A stretch of DNA of 64,000 bases from Nitrobacter sp. NHB1 (GCF_036964665.1 NZ_JBAMDA010000001.1:2766001-2830000); one strand, 5' to 3'. Counted from the first letter of the stretch, positions 16,365 to 25,516 are shown. Notes: generated by a model from the sequence alone, not told the origin. Numbers and translations are program-made.

Positions 16365-17396
16365 TCACCGTTCCGTCAGCTTCAGCTCGATGCGGCGGTT
16401 GCGCTTGTAGGCCTCCTCCGTCGTGCCGGTATCGAGCGGCTGGAATTCGCCAAACCCGGCGGCGACCAGGCGCTGCGGCGGCACGCCGCGCGACACCAGA
16501 TACTGCACCACCGAGATCGCGCGCGCCGACGACAATTCCCAGTTCGACTTGAAGACCGGGCTGTTGATCGGCCGGACGTCGGTGTGGCCGTCGACCCGCA
16601 GCACCCAGGCGATCTCGTGCGGGATCTGCTTGTCGAGATCGATCAGCGCGCCGGCCACCTTGTCGAGCTCGGCTTTTCCTTCCGGCAGCAGCGTCGCCTG
16701 TGCGGTATCGAAAAACACCTCCGACTGGAACACGAAGCGGTCGCCGACGACCCGGATATCCGGCCGGTTGCCGAGAATGGTGCGCAAGCGCCCGAAGAAT
16801 TCCGATCGGTAGCGCGACAGTTCCTGCACCCGCTTCGCCAGCGCGACGTTCAGTCGCTGGCCGAGATCGGCGATGCGATTCTGCGACTCCTTGTCTTTTT
16901 TCTCGGAGGCATCGAGCGCGTCCTCCAGCGCCGCCAGTTGCCGGCGCAGCGCGCTGATCTGCTGGTTTAGCACCTCGACCTGCGCCAGCGCGCGGGCCGA
17001 GATCTGCTTCTCGGAATCCAGCGCCTTGTTGAGTTGGGTGTTGCGGCCGGCGGCATTGTTGCCGGCGTTGGCGAGGCCGTCATAGAGGCCCTTGACCCGG
17101 TCGCGCTCGGCCTCCGCCGACGCCAGCCCCGCGCGCAACTGGCCAACCTCGTCGCTGAGGCTGATCTTGCCGAGTTTTTCCAGCGACAGCAGATCGTTCA
17201 ACTGCGCGATCTGGGCGGTGAGCTGTTCGAGCGCCTTGTCCTTGCTGGTGACTTGCTGCGACAGGAAGAACTGCACCACCAGAAACACCGACAGCAGAAA
17301 GACGACGGCAAGCACCAGCGTCGAGAGGGCATCGACGAATCCCGGCCAGTAGTTGAATCCGCTCTCGTTCCGGCGCCCGCGTGCAAGGGCCATCAT
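16365..17396 (-). CDS. MotB/OmpA-like peptidoglycan-binding membrane protein with long coiled coil
   Basis: A 343-residue protein with MotB/TolR-like layout: a short cytoplasmic N-terminus, one membrane helix (about 22-46) led by Asp22 in the position of the proton-carrying Asp of MotB, a long coiled coil (about 50-175), and a C-terminal OmpA domain (about 225-343) with GHTDVRPI, NWELSSARA and KRNRRIELKL that should bind peptidoglycan. With the MotA-like gene just upstream it should form an ion-driven stator-like complex. No flagellar gene is near. ATG 17396 is chosen over the long frame from 17432, which runs into a repeat; ATG 17393 is equally possible. Confidence 0.83.
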   Translation of the reverse strand: MMALARGRRNESGFNYWPGFVDALSTLVLAVVFLLSVFLVVQFFLSQQVTSKDKALEQLTAQIAQLNDLLSLEKLGKISLSDEVGQLRAGLASAEAERDRVKGLYDGLANAGNNAAGRNTQLNKALDSEKQISARALAQVEVLNQQISALRRQLAALEDALDASEKKDKESQNRIADLGQRLNVALAKRVQELSRYRSEFFGRLRTILGNRPDIRVVGDRFVFQSEVFFDTAQATLLPEGKAELDKVAGALIDLDKQIPHEIAWVLRVDGHTDVRPINSPVFKSNWELSSARAISVVQYLVSRGVPPQRLVAAGFGEFQPLDTGTTEEAYKRNRRIELKLTER

Positions 17397-17410
17397 ATGT
17401 CTCTTATGCT

Positions 17411-17537
17411 GTAGCGTTTTCGAGCGAAGCATGTTCTCGGGTTTGACCCGAGGGCGAATACCGGTTCGCGCGAAGAAAGCGCGTCAAATCAAAATCATAA
17501 AGCCCCGCTTCTGATTCCGTCAGAAGCGGAAAGGCTC
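17411..17537. repeat. Dispersed repeat, family B (copy 3) with an internal hairpin
   Basis: Reverse-oriented family B (TAGCGTTTTCGAGCGAAGC ... CAGAAGCGGAAAGGCTCC). Unlike the other copies, about 28 bases carrying a small hairpin (CTCGGGTTTGACCCGAG, 17434-17450) replace the usual few bases between GCGAAG and ATACCGG. It separates the MotA-like and MotB-like genes. Confidence 0.8.
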
Positions 17538-17540
17538 CGG

Positions 17541-18605
17541 TTAGGCCTCTCCCCCGGCCAAGGGAGACGTCGAGCGCGAAGCGTCGGCCGGGGAAAGCGG
17601 GACTGTCAGTTCTTCTTCCGGCTGTTGTGCGAGATACTCCAGCAGCTTTTTGATCTCGCGGTTTTGCTCGCCCTGTCCGTCGGCCCATTCGCGGATCATC
17701 TGCTGTTCGCTCCGCATGTGGGTGACGAGCCCCTGAATGGCCGCCGCGAGGCTGGCCATTGCGGAGGTTGTGTCGTGGCCGGATCCCGCCTGCTCGACGC
17801 TGGCGCGAAGCTGGTCGATCGCGGTCTTTATCTCGGCCGACGGATCGGCCCTGGTCTCGTCGCCATACTCGCGAACGGTGGTGGCGAGCCAGTCCTCGAG
17901 GTCGGTATAGAAGCGGTTCTGCGCCTGACTGGATTGCAGGTCGAGAAAACCGAGGATCAGCGATCCAGCGAGGCCGAACAGCGACGACGAAAACGAAATG
18001 CCCATGCCGCCAAGCGGCGCGGCGAGGCCTTCCTTCAGCGTGTCGAACAGCGACCCGGCGTCGCCGCCGACCTTCAAGCCGTCGATCACCTTGCCGACCG
18101 AGCCGACGGTTTCGATCAGGCCCCAGAACGTGCCGAGCAGGCCGAGGAACACCAGAAGGCCCGTCATGTAGCGGGAGATATCGCGGGCTTCATCGAGCCG
18201 GGTGGCGATGGAATCGAGCAGATGCCGCATGGTCTGCTGCGAGATAGACATCCGCCCGGTGCGTTCGCCCCCGAGGATCGCGGCCATCGGCGCCAGTAGC
18301 CGCGGCTTCCGGTCGGAAGCCCGCCCCGGATCGCCGACGCGGAAATTGTTGACCCACGCGATCTCGGGATAAAGCCGGATCACCTGCCGGAAGGCAAAAA
18401 TGATTCCGACCGCCAGCACCCCTGCGATCAGCGCGTTAAGGCCGGGATTGGCGAAGAACGCTGAAACGATCTGCTTGTACAGGATCACCAGCACCAGGGT
18501 ACACAGCACGACGAACACCAGCATGCGCACCAGGAATATCCGTGGTGGCGACAGCTTGGTCAGTTCGATCTCCGGTGCGGAGCGGGGGGCCGTGCCTTGC
18601 GCCAT
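17541..18605 (-). CDS. MotA/TolQ/ExbB-family proton channel protein
   Basis: A 354-residue membrane protein of the MotA/TolQ/ExbB class. Hydrophobic segments lie at about 24-46, 55-75, 143-165 and 185-215, with the conserved LVFLGLLGTFWGLIETVGSVG and LAAPLGGMGISFSSSLFGLAGSLILGF helices that line the channel in TolQ/ExbB. A long C-terminal cytoplasmic region follows, ending in a low-complexity Pro/Ser tail that may come from repeat sequence. It is transcribed just before the MotB/OmpA-like gene and together they should form an ion-driven complex coupled to peptidoglycan. Too long for TolQ or ExbB; the partner has an OmpA domain rather than TolR or ExbD fold. Confidence 0.83.
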   Translation of the reverse strand: MAQGTAPRSAPEIELTKLSPPRIFLVRMLVFVVLCTLVLVILYKQIVSAFFANPGLNALIAGVLAVGIIFAFRQVIRLYPEIAWVNNFRVGDPGRASDRKPRLLAPMAAILGGERTGRMSISQQTMRHLLDSIATRLDEARDISRYMTGLLVFLGLLGTFWGLIETVGSVGKVIDGLKVGGDAGSLFDTLKEGLAAPLGGMGISFSSSLFGLAGSLILGFLDLQSSQAQNRFYTDLEDWLATTVREYGDETRADPSAEIKTAIDQLRASVEQAGSGHDTTSAMASLAAAIQGLVTHMRSEQQMIREWADGQGEQNREIKKLLEYLAQQPEEELTVPLSPADASRSTSPLAGGEA

Positions 18606-19067
18606 GAGTGAGCGTGCTTACCCGTTAGGAGAGGCTGAGAGTCGAGACCAGCCGCATTATGGCACGACGTCGCCGGCAAAAAATAGCCGTTCCAGCGGCT
18701 TTGCCTGCTGTTGCTGTGTGCACGCGAACCGGGTTTGAATCGTGGCGTAGCTGTTTTGCCCACCGATAATTTCGTCTACGGAACATCTCGGGACGACGGC
18801 TCGGATGCATAGGCGCGCGTCTGCTTACCAATTTGTTTCAATTTGTATGGAACCCGGCTCACGACTGTGTGAATCCGCAAAACGGACGTGACTTCAAGAC
18901 GATAGCGTTGTGTGACATTGCGCCGCCGCCAAAGCGTATTGCATCGCAATCGTTGCTGGCTAATCTGAAACGCATCAGTTCGTGCGGATTCGCATACGAC
19001 ACTGCGAGGCGTCATGCTTCGCGGAATGCGAGGTTGTGCGTCCGCATCACGGGGTTCCAAGATATCA
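18606..19067. other. Intergenic region upstream of the RND efflux operon
   Basis: About 460 bases between two divergent transcription units. No plausible coding frame. Two near repeats of CAATTTGT occur at about 18827-18845 (CAATTTGTTTCAATTTGT), and a perfect dyad ATTGC-ATC-GCAAT is at 18938-18950. Either could be a regulator site for the efflux operon; no regulator gene is adjacent. Confidence 0.4.
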
Positions 19068-20276
19068 ATGCCAAGATTTAATTCACGACTGACGTCCGTC
19101 GCTGTTTTGCTCGCCGGATTGTCACCGCTCCTTGGCGGCTGCGACGAGCCGGCCACGGCGGAGGCCTCGACCGGAGCGATTACCCCGGAAGTCAGCGTCG
19201 TAACGGTGGTTCCGAAACCTCATGCGATGGTGCGCGAACTGCCGGGCCGGATCGCGCCGCTGCGCGTTGCCGAGGTGCGCCCGCGCGTGTCCGGCATTAT
19301 CACCAAGCGCCTGTTCGAGCAGGGCAGCGAGGTCAAGGCTGGCGATTCGCTGTATCAGATCGATCCAAAACCGTTCGCGGTCGAAGTGCAGGCGGCGGAG
19401 GCGGCGCTGGCAAAGGCCAATGCCGTATGCGAGCAGGCGTCGCATCATGCGAGGCGCATCGAGAAACTGACGGCCCGGCACGCCACCTCCGAGGCCGAAA
19501 ACGAGAAAGCGATCGCCAACATGCGCCAGGCCGAGGCCGATGTCGCCGGCCGCAAGGCGGACCTCGAGCGGGCGCGGCTCCATCTCGATTACACCACCAT
19601 CCGCGCGCCGATCGGCGGCGTGGTTGGTGCGGCCCAGGTCACCGAGGGCGCACTCGTCGTCCAGAACGAGACGGCCAGCCTTACGACGGTGCAGCAACTC
19701 GACACCATCTACGCCGACTTCACCCAGTCGGTGGGCGAACTCAACAACCTGCGCCGTGCATTCGAGAGCGGCGAACTGGAGCGCATCGCACCCGGCGCGG
19801 CGAAAGTCCGCCTCGTGCTCGACGATGGAACGCTCTACCCGCTGCCCGGAAAATTCCTGTTTTCCGAAGCCAAGGTCGATGCCTCGACCGGGCAGGTGAC
19901 GCTGCGCGGCGAATTTCCGAATCCGAAGCGCGAACTGCTGCCGGGTATGTACGTCCGCGTGCTGCTGGAGCAGGGCGTTGACAGCGATGCGATCGCCGTT
20001 CCGCAGCAGGCGGTGCAGCGCGACACCGGCGGCGGCAGCGAGGTCTTTGTCGTCAAGGACGACGGTCGCGTGATCGCGCGCCCGATCCGGACAGCTTCCG
20101 TCCAGGACGGGCTGTCGATGGTCAGCCAGGGACTCAAGGCCGGCGACCGCGTCGTGGTCGAGGGCTTCCAGAAATTCGCGGCCGGCGACAAGGTTCGCAC
20201 CGTGATGTGGGCGGAAGCCGATGCTTCGCGGGAGACCGGAGCGCTGACGGGCAAGACCACAGTCGCCCGGCAGTAG
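19068..20276 (+). CDS. RND efflux periplasmic adaptor (membrane fusion protein)
   Basis: A 402-residue adaptor linking an inner-membrane RND pump to an outer-membrane channel. It is a lipoprotein: signal residues 1-24 then Cys25 (SPLLGGC). The lipoyl half-motifs (RVSGIITKRLFEQGSEVKAG and LDYTTIRAPIGGVVG) flank an alpha-hairpin (about 105-165), followed by beta-barrel and membrane-proximal domains (DGLSMVSQGLKAGDRVVVEG). The frame reaches back to 19014, but ATG 19068 begins the signal peptide. The pump gene follows after six bases. No TolC-type gene is in the window, so an outer-membrane partner must be encoded elsewhere. Confidence 0.9.
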   Translation: MPRFNSRLTSVAVLLAGLSPLLGGCDEPATAEASTGAITPEVSVVTVVPKPHAMVRELPGRIAPLRVAEVRPRVSGIITKRLFEQGSEVKAGDSLYQIDPKPFAVEVQAAEAALAKANAVCEQASHHARRIEKLTARHATSEAENEKAIANMRQAEADVAGRKADLERARLHLDYTTIRAPIGGVVGAAQVTEGALVVQNETASLTTVQQLDTIYADFTQSVGELNNLRRAFESGELERIAPGAAKVRLVLDDGTLYPLPGKFLFSEAKVDASTGQVTLRGEFPNPKRELLPGMYVRVLLEQGVDSDAIAVPQQAVQRDTGGGSEVFVVKDDGRVIARPIRTASVQDGLSMVSQGLKAGDRVVVEGFQKFAAGDKVRTVMWAEADASRETGALTGKTTVARQ

Positions 20277-20282
20277 CGGATC

Positions 20283-23200
20283 ATGCCGGCTTTCTTCATC
20301 GACCGGCCTGTCTTTGCCTGGGTGATCGCGCTTTTCATCTGTCTGATCGGCGCGATCTCGATTCCGCTGCTGGCGGTGGCGCAGTATCCGATCATCGCGC
20401 CGCCCTCGATTTCGATCTCGACCGCCTATCCCGGCGCCTCGCCGCAGAACCTTTACAACAGCGTCACGCGTCTGATCGAGGAACAGCTCAACGGCGCCTC
20501 GGGCATCCTCAGTTTTGAATCCACCAGCGACTCCTTAGGGCAGGTCGAGATCACCGCGTATTTCGTTCCCGGCACCCAACTCGATATGGCGTCGGTGGAC
20601 GTGCAGAACCGTATCAAGCGCATCGAGGCGCGCCTGCCGGCTGTCGTGCTGAAGGAAGGCATCCTGGTCGAGGAAGCGTCCAGCGACACGCTGCAGATCG
20701 TTACGCTGCGCTCAACCGACAACAGTCTCGACGAGGTCGGCCTCGGCGATTTCATCATGCGCAACATTATCGGCGAGATCCGGCGTATTCCCGGCGTCGG
20801 CCGCGCCACGCTGTTTTCCACCGAACGCTCGCTGCGCGTCTGGATCGATCCCGAAAAGCTCGTCGGCTACGATCTAACCTCGGACGACGTCACCAAGGCG
20901 ATCGCGGCGCAGAACGCGCAAGTGGCTTCGGGCAGCATCGGCGCGCCGCCGAGCAGGGCCGGGCAGAAAACCGCGGCGCTGGTTTTGGTGAGGGGGCAGC
21001 TCACCACGCCCGAGGAATTCGGCTCCATCGTGCTGCGCGCCAATCGCGACGGCTCCACGGTGCGGCTGCGCGACGTGGCGCGGATCGAGATCGGCGGCAT
21101 GGACTACCGGTTCACCACCCGCCTCAACGGCAAGCCGACCGCGGGTCTGTCGGTGATGCTCGCGCCCGGCTCCAACGCGCTCGCGACCGCGAGAGCGGTG
21201 AGAGCCAAGATGAAGGAGTTGTCGAAGTTCTTCCCGGCGACCATCGCCTACGATATCCCCTACGACATCACGCCGGTGGTGAAGGCCTCGATCGAAAAGG
21301 TCGTGCATACCCTGATCGAGGCGGTGGTGCTGGTGTTCCTCGTGATATTCCTGTTTTTGCAGAACATCCGCTACACCATCATTCCGACCATCGTGGTGCC
21401 GGTGGCGCTGCTCGGCACCTGTTCGGTGCTGCTGGTCGCGGGCTACTCCATCAACATGCTGACGATGTTCGGCATGGTGCTGGCGATCGGCATTCTGGTC
21501 GACGACGCCATCGTCGTGGTCGAGAATGTCGAACGCATCATGGCCGAGGAGGGGCTGCCGCCGAAGGAGGCCGCGCGCAAGGCGATGTCGCAGATCACAA
21601 GCGCCATCATCGGCATCACGCTGGTGCTGATGGCGGTGTTCGTGCCGATGGCCTTCTTTCCGGGCTCCGTCGGCATCATCTACCGGCAGTTCTCCGTCAC
21701 CGTGGTCGCAGCGATCGGCTTCTCCGCCCTGATGGCGCTGTCGCTGACGCCGGCGCTGTGCGCCACGCTGCTGAAACCGGTGGAGGCCGGGCACGGCCAC
21801 GCGCGCAAGGGCGTGTTCGGCTGGTTCAATCGCACGCTGGACGGCGTGCGCGGCCGTTATGTCTCGACCGTCGGCTGGTCGCTGCGGCGGACCGGACGGC
21901 TGATGCTGATTTACGTCGTGCTGGTTGGCGTTCTGGCCTGGGCCTTCGTCCGCCTGCCCGCCGGCTTCGTGCCGGTGGACGATCAGGGCTTCATCACGAC
22001 AGACGTGCAGACGCCATCGGATTCGTCCCATGGCCGGACCGAAGCTGCGGTCGAGGCGGTCGAGAAATATCTGGCCAAGCGGCCCGGCATTCAGGATGTC
22101 ACGTTCCTTACCGGTTTCGCCTATTCGGGGCAGGGCATGAACACGGCGCAAGCGTTCATCACCCTGAAGGACTGGTCGGAACGGCCTGAGAAGGAGTCCG
22201 CCGCCAATATCGTGGCCGACACCAACCGCGATCTGTCCTCGCTGCGCGACGCCAAGATCACCGCGCTGCAGCCGCCGCCGATCGACAACCTCGGCAACTC
22301 TTCCGGCTTCAGCTTCCGCCTGCAGGACCGCGGCCAGAAGGGGTACGCGGCGCTGATGCAGGCGACCGATCAGTTGATCAAGGAGGCCAATGCCAGTCCG
22401 GTCTTGAAGAATGTCTATGTCGAGGGCTTGCCGTCGGCGCCGCAGATCAATCTCGTGATCGACCGCGAGAAGGCCAGCGCTTTCGGCGTCACCTTCCAGG
22501 ACATCAACGACACCATGTCGACCAATCTCGGCTCGACCTACGTCAACGACTTCCCCAACCGCGGACGGATGCAGCGCGTGATCGTGCAGGCGGACCGTGA
22601 CGGCCGCACCACTGCGGACGACATCCTCAACTACAACGTCAAGAACAGCAGCGGCCGGCTGGTCCCGTTCTCGTCGTTCGCCTCGATCGAATGGTCGAAG
22701 GGCCCCACCCAGATCGTCGGATTCAACTACTATCCGGCCATGCGCATCACCGGAGAGGCGCGGCCGGGCTTTACGTCCGGCGACGCTATCGCCGAGATCG
22801 AGCGGCTTGCGAGCCACCTGCCGCGCGGCTTCGGCTACGAGTGGACCGGCCAGTCGTTGCAGGAAAAGCTGTCAGGATCGCTGGCGCCGTTCCTGCTCGG
22901 GCTCTCGGCGCTGGTGGTGTTCCTCTGCCTTGCCGCGCTCTATGAAAGCTGGACCATTCCGCTCGCGGTGCTGCTGACGGTGCCGCTCGGCATTTGCGGC
23001 GCGGTGCTGGCGGCGACTACGCGCGGGCTTGCCAACGACGTCTATTTCACCGTCGGTCTCGTCACCATCATCGGCCTGGCTGCGAAGGACGCCATCCTCA
23101 TCATTGAGTTTGCCAAGGATTTGCGCGCGCAGGGCAAGCCGCTCAGGGAAGCCACGATCGAGGCGTGCGCGCTGCGCTTCCGCCCGATTCTGATGACCGG

Positions 23201-23444
23201 CCTTGCCTTCGTCTCCGGCGTGCTGCCGATGGTTGTCGCCCAAGGCGCAGGCGGGGCGAGCCAGCAGGCGCTCGGCACCAGCGTGATGGGCGGCATGATT
23301 GCGGTGGTGGTGCTGGCGCTGTTGATGGTGCCGGTGTTCTTCGTCGTCGTGATGCGCGTGCTCGGACGCGACAAAAGCGGCTTGGTGCCGGTGGGAGAAC
23401 TCGAAATTCACGGGCCGCCGGCGCCGATGCGTGCCGCCGAGTAA
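20283..23444 (+). CDS. RND multidrug efflux pump (AcrB/MexB, HAE1 family)
   Basis: A 1053-residue proton-driven exporter, the standard length for the hydrophobe/amphiphile efflux (HAE1) family. It starts MPAFFIDRPVFAWVIAL, has the Asp407-Asp408 pair in GILVDDAIVVVENV (same numbering as AcrB) and the essential Lys near 940 in GLAAKDAILIIEF. The periplasmic docking and porter regions are complete. Substrates are probably drugs, detergents or plant aromatics; that is inference. It is in an operon with the adaptor gene upstream. No regulator lies next to it. Confidence 0.93.
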   Translation: MPAFFIDRPVFAWVIALFICLIGAISIPLLAVAQYPIIAPPSISISTAYPGASPQNLYNSVTRLIEEQLNGASGILSFESTSDSLGQVEITAYFVPGTQLDMASVDVQNRIKRIEARLPAVVLKEGILVEEASSDTLQIVTLRSTDNSLDEVGLGDFIMRNIIGEIRRIPGVGRATLFSTERSLRVWIDPEKLVGYDLTSDDVTKAIAAQNAQVASGSIGAPPSRAGQKTAALVLVRGQLTTPEEFGSIVLRANRDGSTVRLRDVARIEIGGMDYRFTTRLNGKPTAGLSVMLAPGSNALATARAVRAKMKELSKFFPATIAYDIPYDITPVVKASIEKVVHTLIEAVVLVFLVIFLFLQNIRYTIIPTIVVPVALLGTCSVLLVAGYSINMLTMFGMVLAIGILVDDAIVVVENVERIMAEEGLPPKEAARKAMSQITSAIIGITLVLMAVFVPMAFFPGSVGIIYRQFSVTVVAAIGFSALMALSLTPALCATLLKPVEAGHGHARKGVFGWFNRTLDGVRGRYVSTVGWSLRRTGRLMLIYVVLVGVLAWAFVRLPAGFVPVDDQGFITTDVQTPSDSSHGRTEAAVEAVEKYLAKRPGIQDVTFLTGFAYSGQGMNTAQAFITLKDWSERPEKESAANIVADTNRDLSSLRDAKITALQPPPIDNLGNSSGFSFRLQDRGQKGYAALMQATDQLIKEANASPVLKNVYVEGLPSAPQINLVIDREKASAFGVTFQDINDTMSTNLGSTYVNDFPNRGRMQRVIVQADRDGRTTADDILNYNVKNSSGRLVPFSSFASIEWSKGPTQIVGFNYYPAMRITGEARPGFTSGDAIAEIERLASHLPRGFGYEWTGQSLQEKLSGSLAPFLLGLSALVVFLCLAALYESWTIPLAVLLTVPLGICGAVLAATTRGLANDVYFTVGLVTIIGLAAKDAILIIEFAKDLRAQGKPLREATIEACALRFRPILMTGLAFVSGVLPMVVAQGAGGASQQALGTSVMGGMIAVVVLALLMVPVFFVVVMRVLGRDKSGLVPVGELEIHGPPAPMRAAE

Positions 23445-23500
23445 CGCGGAGCGATCCGGATGAGTGGGCTACCCTCGAACGATTGTCCGTAACCCCTTAA

Positions 23501-23576
23501 CGTCATTGCGAGGCGCACCGCGCCGAAGCAATCCAGAAGCCATACGAAAGAGCTGGATTGCTTCGCTTCGCTCGCG
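23501..23576. repeat. Dispersed palindromic repeat, family A (copy 2, right end truncated)
   Basis: CGTCATTGCGAGGCGCACCG and GAAGCAATCCAG on the left, CTGGATTGCTTCGCTTCGCT then CGCG on the right; the final CAATGACG is lost and replaced by CATATTTTTATTATCC, 10 bases before the stop of the inositol monophosphatase gene. It lies between convergent genes and can act as a terminator for both. Confidence 0.8.
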
Positions 23577-23586
23577 CATATTTTTA

Positions 23587-24378
23587 TTATCCCAGCGGCT
23601 TGAGGATTTTCACCAGTTCGGCGTGGACGAACTCGTTGCCGCAGACCACATGGCCGGTCGTGAGCGGATCGTCGTCGCCCTGGATGCCGCTGACGATGCC
23701 GCCGGCCTCGCGCACGATGATCTGTCCGCCCGCGATATCCCACGGCTGCAGGTTGCGTTCCCAGTAACCGTCGAGGCGGCCCGCGGCGACGAAAACGAGG
23801 TCGAGCGATGCCGCGCCGAAGCGGCGCAGGCCGGCCACCTTCGGCTGAAGCGCCGCCATCTCCCGCCGCGACAGTTCATGGTCGCCGCGCCCGATGTGCG
23901 GCAGCCCGCAGGCGATAACGCAGTCGTGCATCTGGCGCCGCCCGGCCACGCGCAGCCGCTGATCGTTGAGAAAGGCGCCCTTGCCGCGCTCGGCGGTGTA
24001 GAGTTCGTCGTTGGCGGGATTGTAGACCAGGCCTGCTATCAGCACGCCGTCACGTTGCAGGCCGATCGAGATTCCGAAATGCGGAATGCCGTGCAGGAAG
24101 TTGGTGGTGCCGTCGAGTGGATCGACGATCCAGGTGTGGCTCTTGTCCGTGCCCTCGCGGTTGCCGCCTTCCTCGCCATGGAAGCCGTAGCCGGGGCGCG
24201 CCTTGCTGAGATCGTCGTACAGCATCTCCTCGGCGCGTTTGTCGGCGAGACTCACGAAATTCGCCGGTCCCTTCAGCGACACCTGAAGATTCTCGATCTC
24301 GCCAAGATCGCGCTTCAGGCTGCGGCCTGCGCGGCGCGCGGCCTTGACCATGACGTTCATGAGGGCGGATTGCAGCAT
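23587..24378 (-). CDS. suhB: Inositol monophosphatase family protein (SuhB-like)
   Basis: A 263-residue Mg-dependent phosphatase. Metal-binding motifs are complete: GEEGG at 68-72, DPLDGTTNF at 86-94 and the C-terminal WDIAGG. It hydrolyses myo-inositol phosphate or related sugar phosphates; in E. coli the homologue SuhB also acts in rRNA antitermination. Last gene of the minus-strand block that includes the Sel1 and ThiE-like genes, 64 bases after the Sel1-protein stop. ATG 24378 gives the usual start. Confidence 0.9.
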   Translation of the reverse strand: MLQSALMNVMVKAARRAGRSLKRDLGEIENLQVSLKGPANFVSLADKRAEEMLYDDLSKARPGYGFHGEEGGNREGTDKSHTWIVDPLDGTTNFLHGIPHFGISIGLQRDGVLIAGLVYNPANDELYTAERGKGAFLNDQRLRVAGRRQMHDCVIACGLPHIGRGDHELSRREMAALQPKVAGLRRFGAASLDLVFVAAGRLDGYWERNLQPWDIAGGQIIVREAGGIVSGIQGDDDPLTTGHVVCGNEFVHAELVKILKPLG

Positions 24379-24442
24379 GATTTCGGCTCGGGATGGATGG
24401 TGAGCACTGGGTGCCCTGCGGACACGCCGCCGTCAAGGCGGT

Positions 24443-25516
24443 TCATTTGAGGCCAAGCCATTTACGCGCGGCGTCCTTGGCCTTGTCGCGTTCTTCGGGC
24501 GTTGCCTGCGCCATGGCCTCGTCGAGTTGCAGATCGCCCTTGCCGGCGGTTTTCGCAACGATATGCCATTTCAGGCCTTCGACCTTGTCCACCGGCGCGC
24601 CGATGCCGAAGACGAGGACGTGCGCGAGACGATTCTGGGCGATCGCACTGTTTTGCCTGGCGGCCTTGCGCAGCAGCGACACCGCGGCGGTCTCGTTCTT
24701 CTCGGTGCCGGTGCCGTTGAACAGCGCGATCGCATACTCGACTTCGGCATCGACGTTACCGGCGAGCGAGGCCGCCTGCAGCAGCCGCACCGACTTGTAG
24801 AGATTTTTTTCGACGCCGGTGCCCTCCTTGTAGAACGTCGCCAGCGCATATTGCGCCTCCGGGCTACCGGCATCGGCGGCGAACCGCAGCAATTCGGCGG
24901 CGCGTTTGAAGTCCTGCGGCAGCGTCTGGCCGTCCATATAGAGCAGCGCGAGGTTATAGGCAGCCTTGGGCTCGCCGAGCTTGGCGGACGAGGCCAGCAA
25001 TTTAACGGCGGCCTCCTTGTCGGGCGGGCTGCCGCGCCCGCTGATGCGAAGCATGGCGAGTGCGAACATCGCTTCGCGGTCGCCGAGATCGGCTGCGCGC
25101 TGGTACCATTCGATCGCCTTGCCGTAGTCGCGCTTGACGCCCATCGAGTTGGCATAGAGCACGCCAAGCATGGTCATGGCGGCGGGGTCCTTGTTCTCCT
25201 GCGCCCGCTTCATCGCGAGATCGAACGCTGTCTTGTACAGGCCGCGCTGATAGGCGCCGTAGACCATATCCGCGTTCGGGTTGTCGGTTGCCGGAGCGTC
25301 TGCCTTGGCGTCGGGGGTGTGCGACGGTTTCAAAGGCGGCGCGGCTTCTTTCGGCGGCGGCGGGGGCTTGATCGTCTTTGTCCTGACGCTCTTGCTTGCC
25401 TTGGACGGCCCGTCGGTCGCCGGCGCCAACTGGAGCTGCGCCAGCGCGCTTTCACCGAGCATGAGAACGCCCGCGACAATGGCAACAGATCGGGCAACAG
25501 GACGCAAGAACGTCAT
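24443..25516 (-). CDS. Periplasmic Sel1-repeat (TPR-like) protein
   Basis: A 357-residue exported protein: signal peptide 1-26 (ending SALAQ), a Lys/Pro-rich linker (about 40-80), then at least six Sel1-type 36-residue repeats (e.g. YGKAIEWYQRAADLGDREAM, FKRAAELLRFAADAGSPEAQ, LYKSVRLLQAASLAGNVDAE). Such repeats are protein-interaction scaffolds. Its ATG overlaps the stop of the ThiE-like gene (25513-25516), so the two are translated as a couple, which is unusual for a periplasmic scaffold and a cytoplasmic TIM barrel. Partner unknown. Confidence 0.87.
   Translation of the reverse strand: MTFLRPVARSVAIVAGVLMLGESALAQLQLAPATDGPSKASKSVRTKTIKPPPPPKEAAPPLKPSHTPDAKADAPATDNPNADMVYGAYQRGLYKTAFDLAMKRAQENKDPAAMTMLGVLYANSMGVKRDYGKAIEWYQRAADLGDREAMFALAMLRISGRGSPPDKEAAVKLLASSAKLGEPKAAYNLALLYMDGQTLPQDFKRAAELLRFAADAGSPEAQYALATFYKEGTGVEKNLYKSVRLLQAASLAGNVDAEVEYAIALFNGTGTEKNETAAVSLLRKAARQNSAIAQNRLAHVLVFGIGAPVDKVEGLKWHIVAKTAGKGDLQLDEAMAQATPEERDKAKDAARKWLGLK

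Noticed and set aside
16365-18605. Zorya-type phage defence system
   Set aside because: The MotA/MotB-like layout resembles ZorAB, but neighbours are a GNAT gene, an ABC exporter and an RND pump; no ZorC, ZorD or ZorE gene is present.
18776-19156. 126-codon minus-strand frame upstream of the RND operon
   Set aside because: It overlaps the adaptor gene's signal peptide, has no ribosome site and no regulator-like helix-turn-helix.
20874-22817. 647-codon open frame on the minus strand inside the RND pump gene
   Set aside because: Antisense shadow in high-GC sequence: His/Arg/Gln/Asp-rich composition, no domain, and fully covered by a well-supported gene. The same applies to the long antisense frames at 56564-58477, 60286-61878, 46938-48467, 62032-63321, 36547-38151 and 30492-32195.
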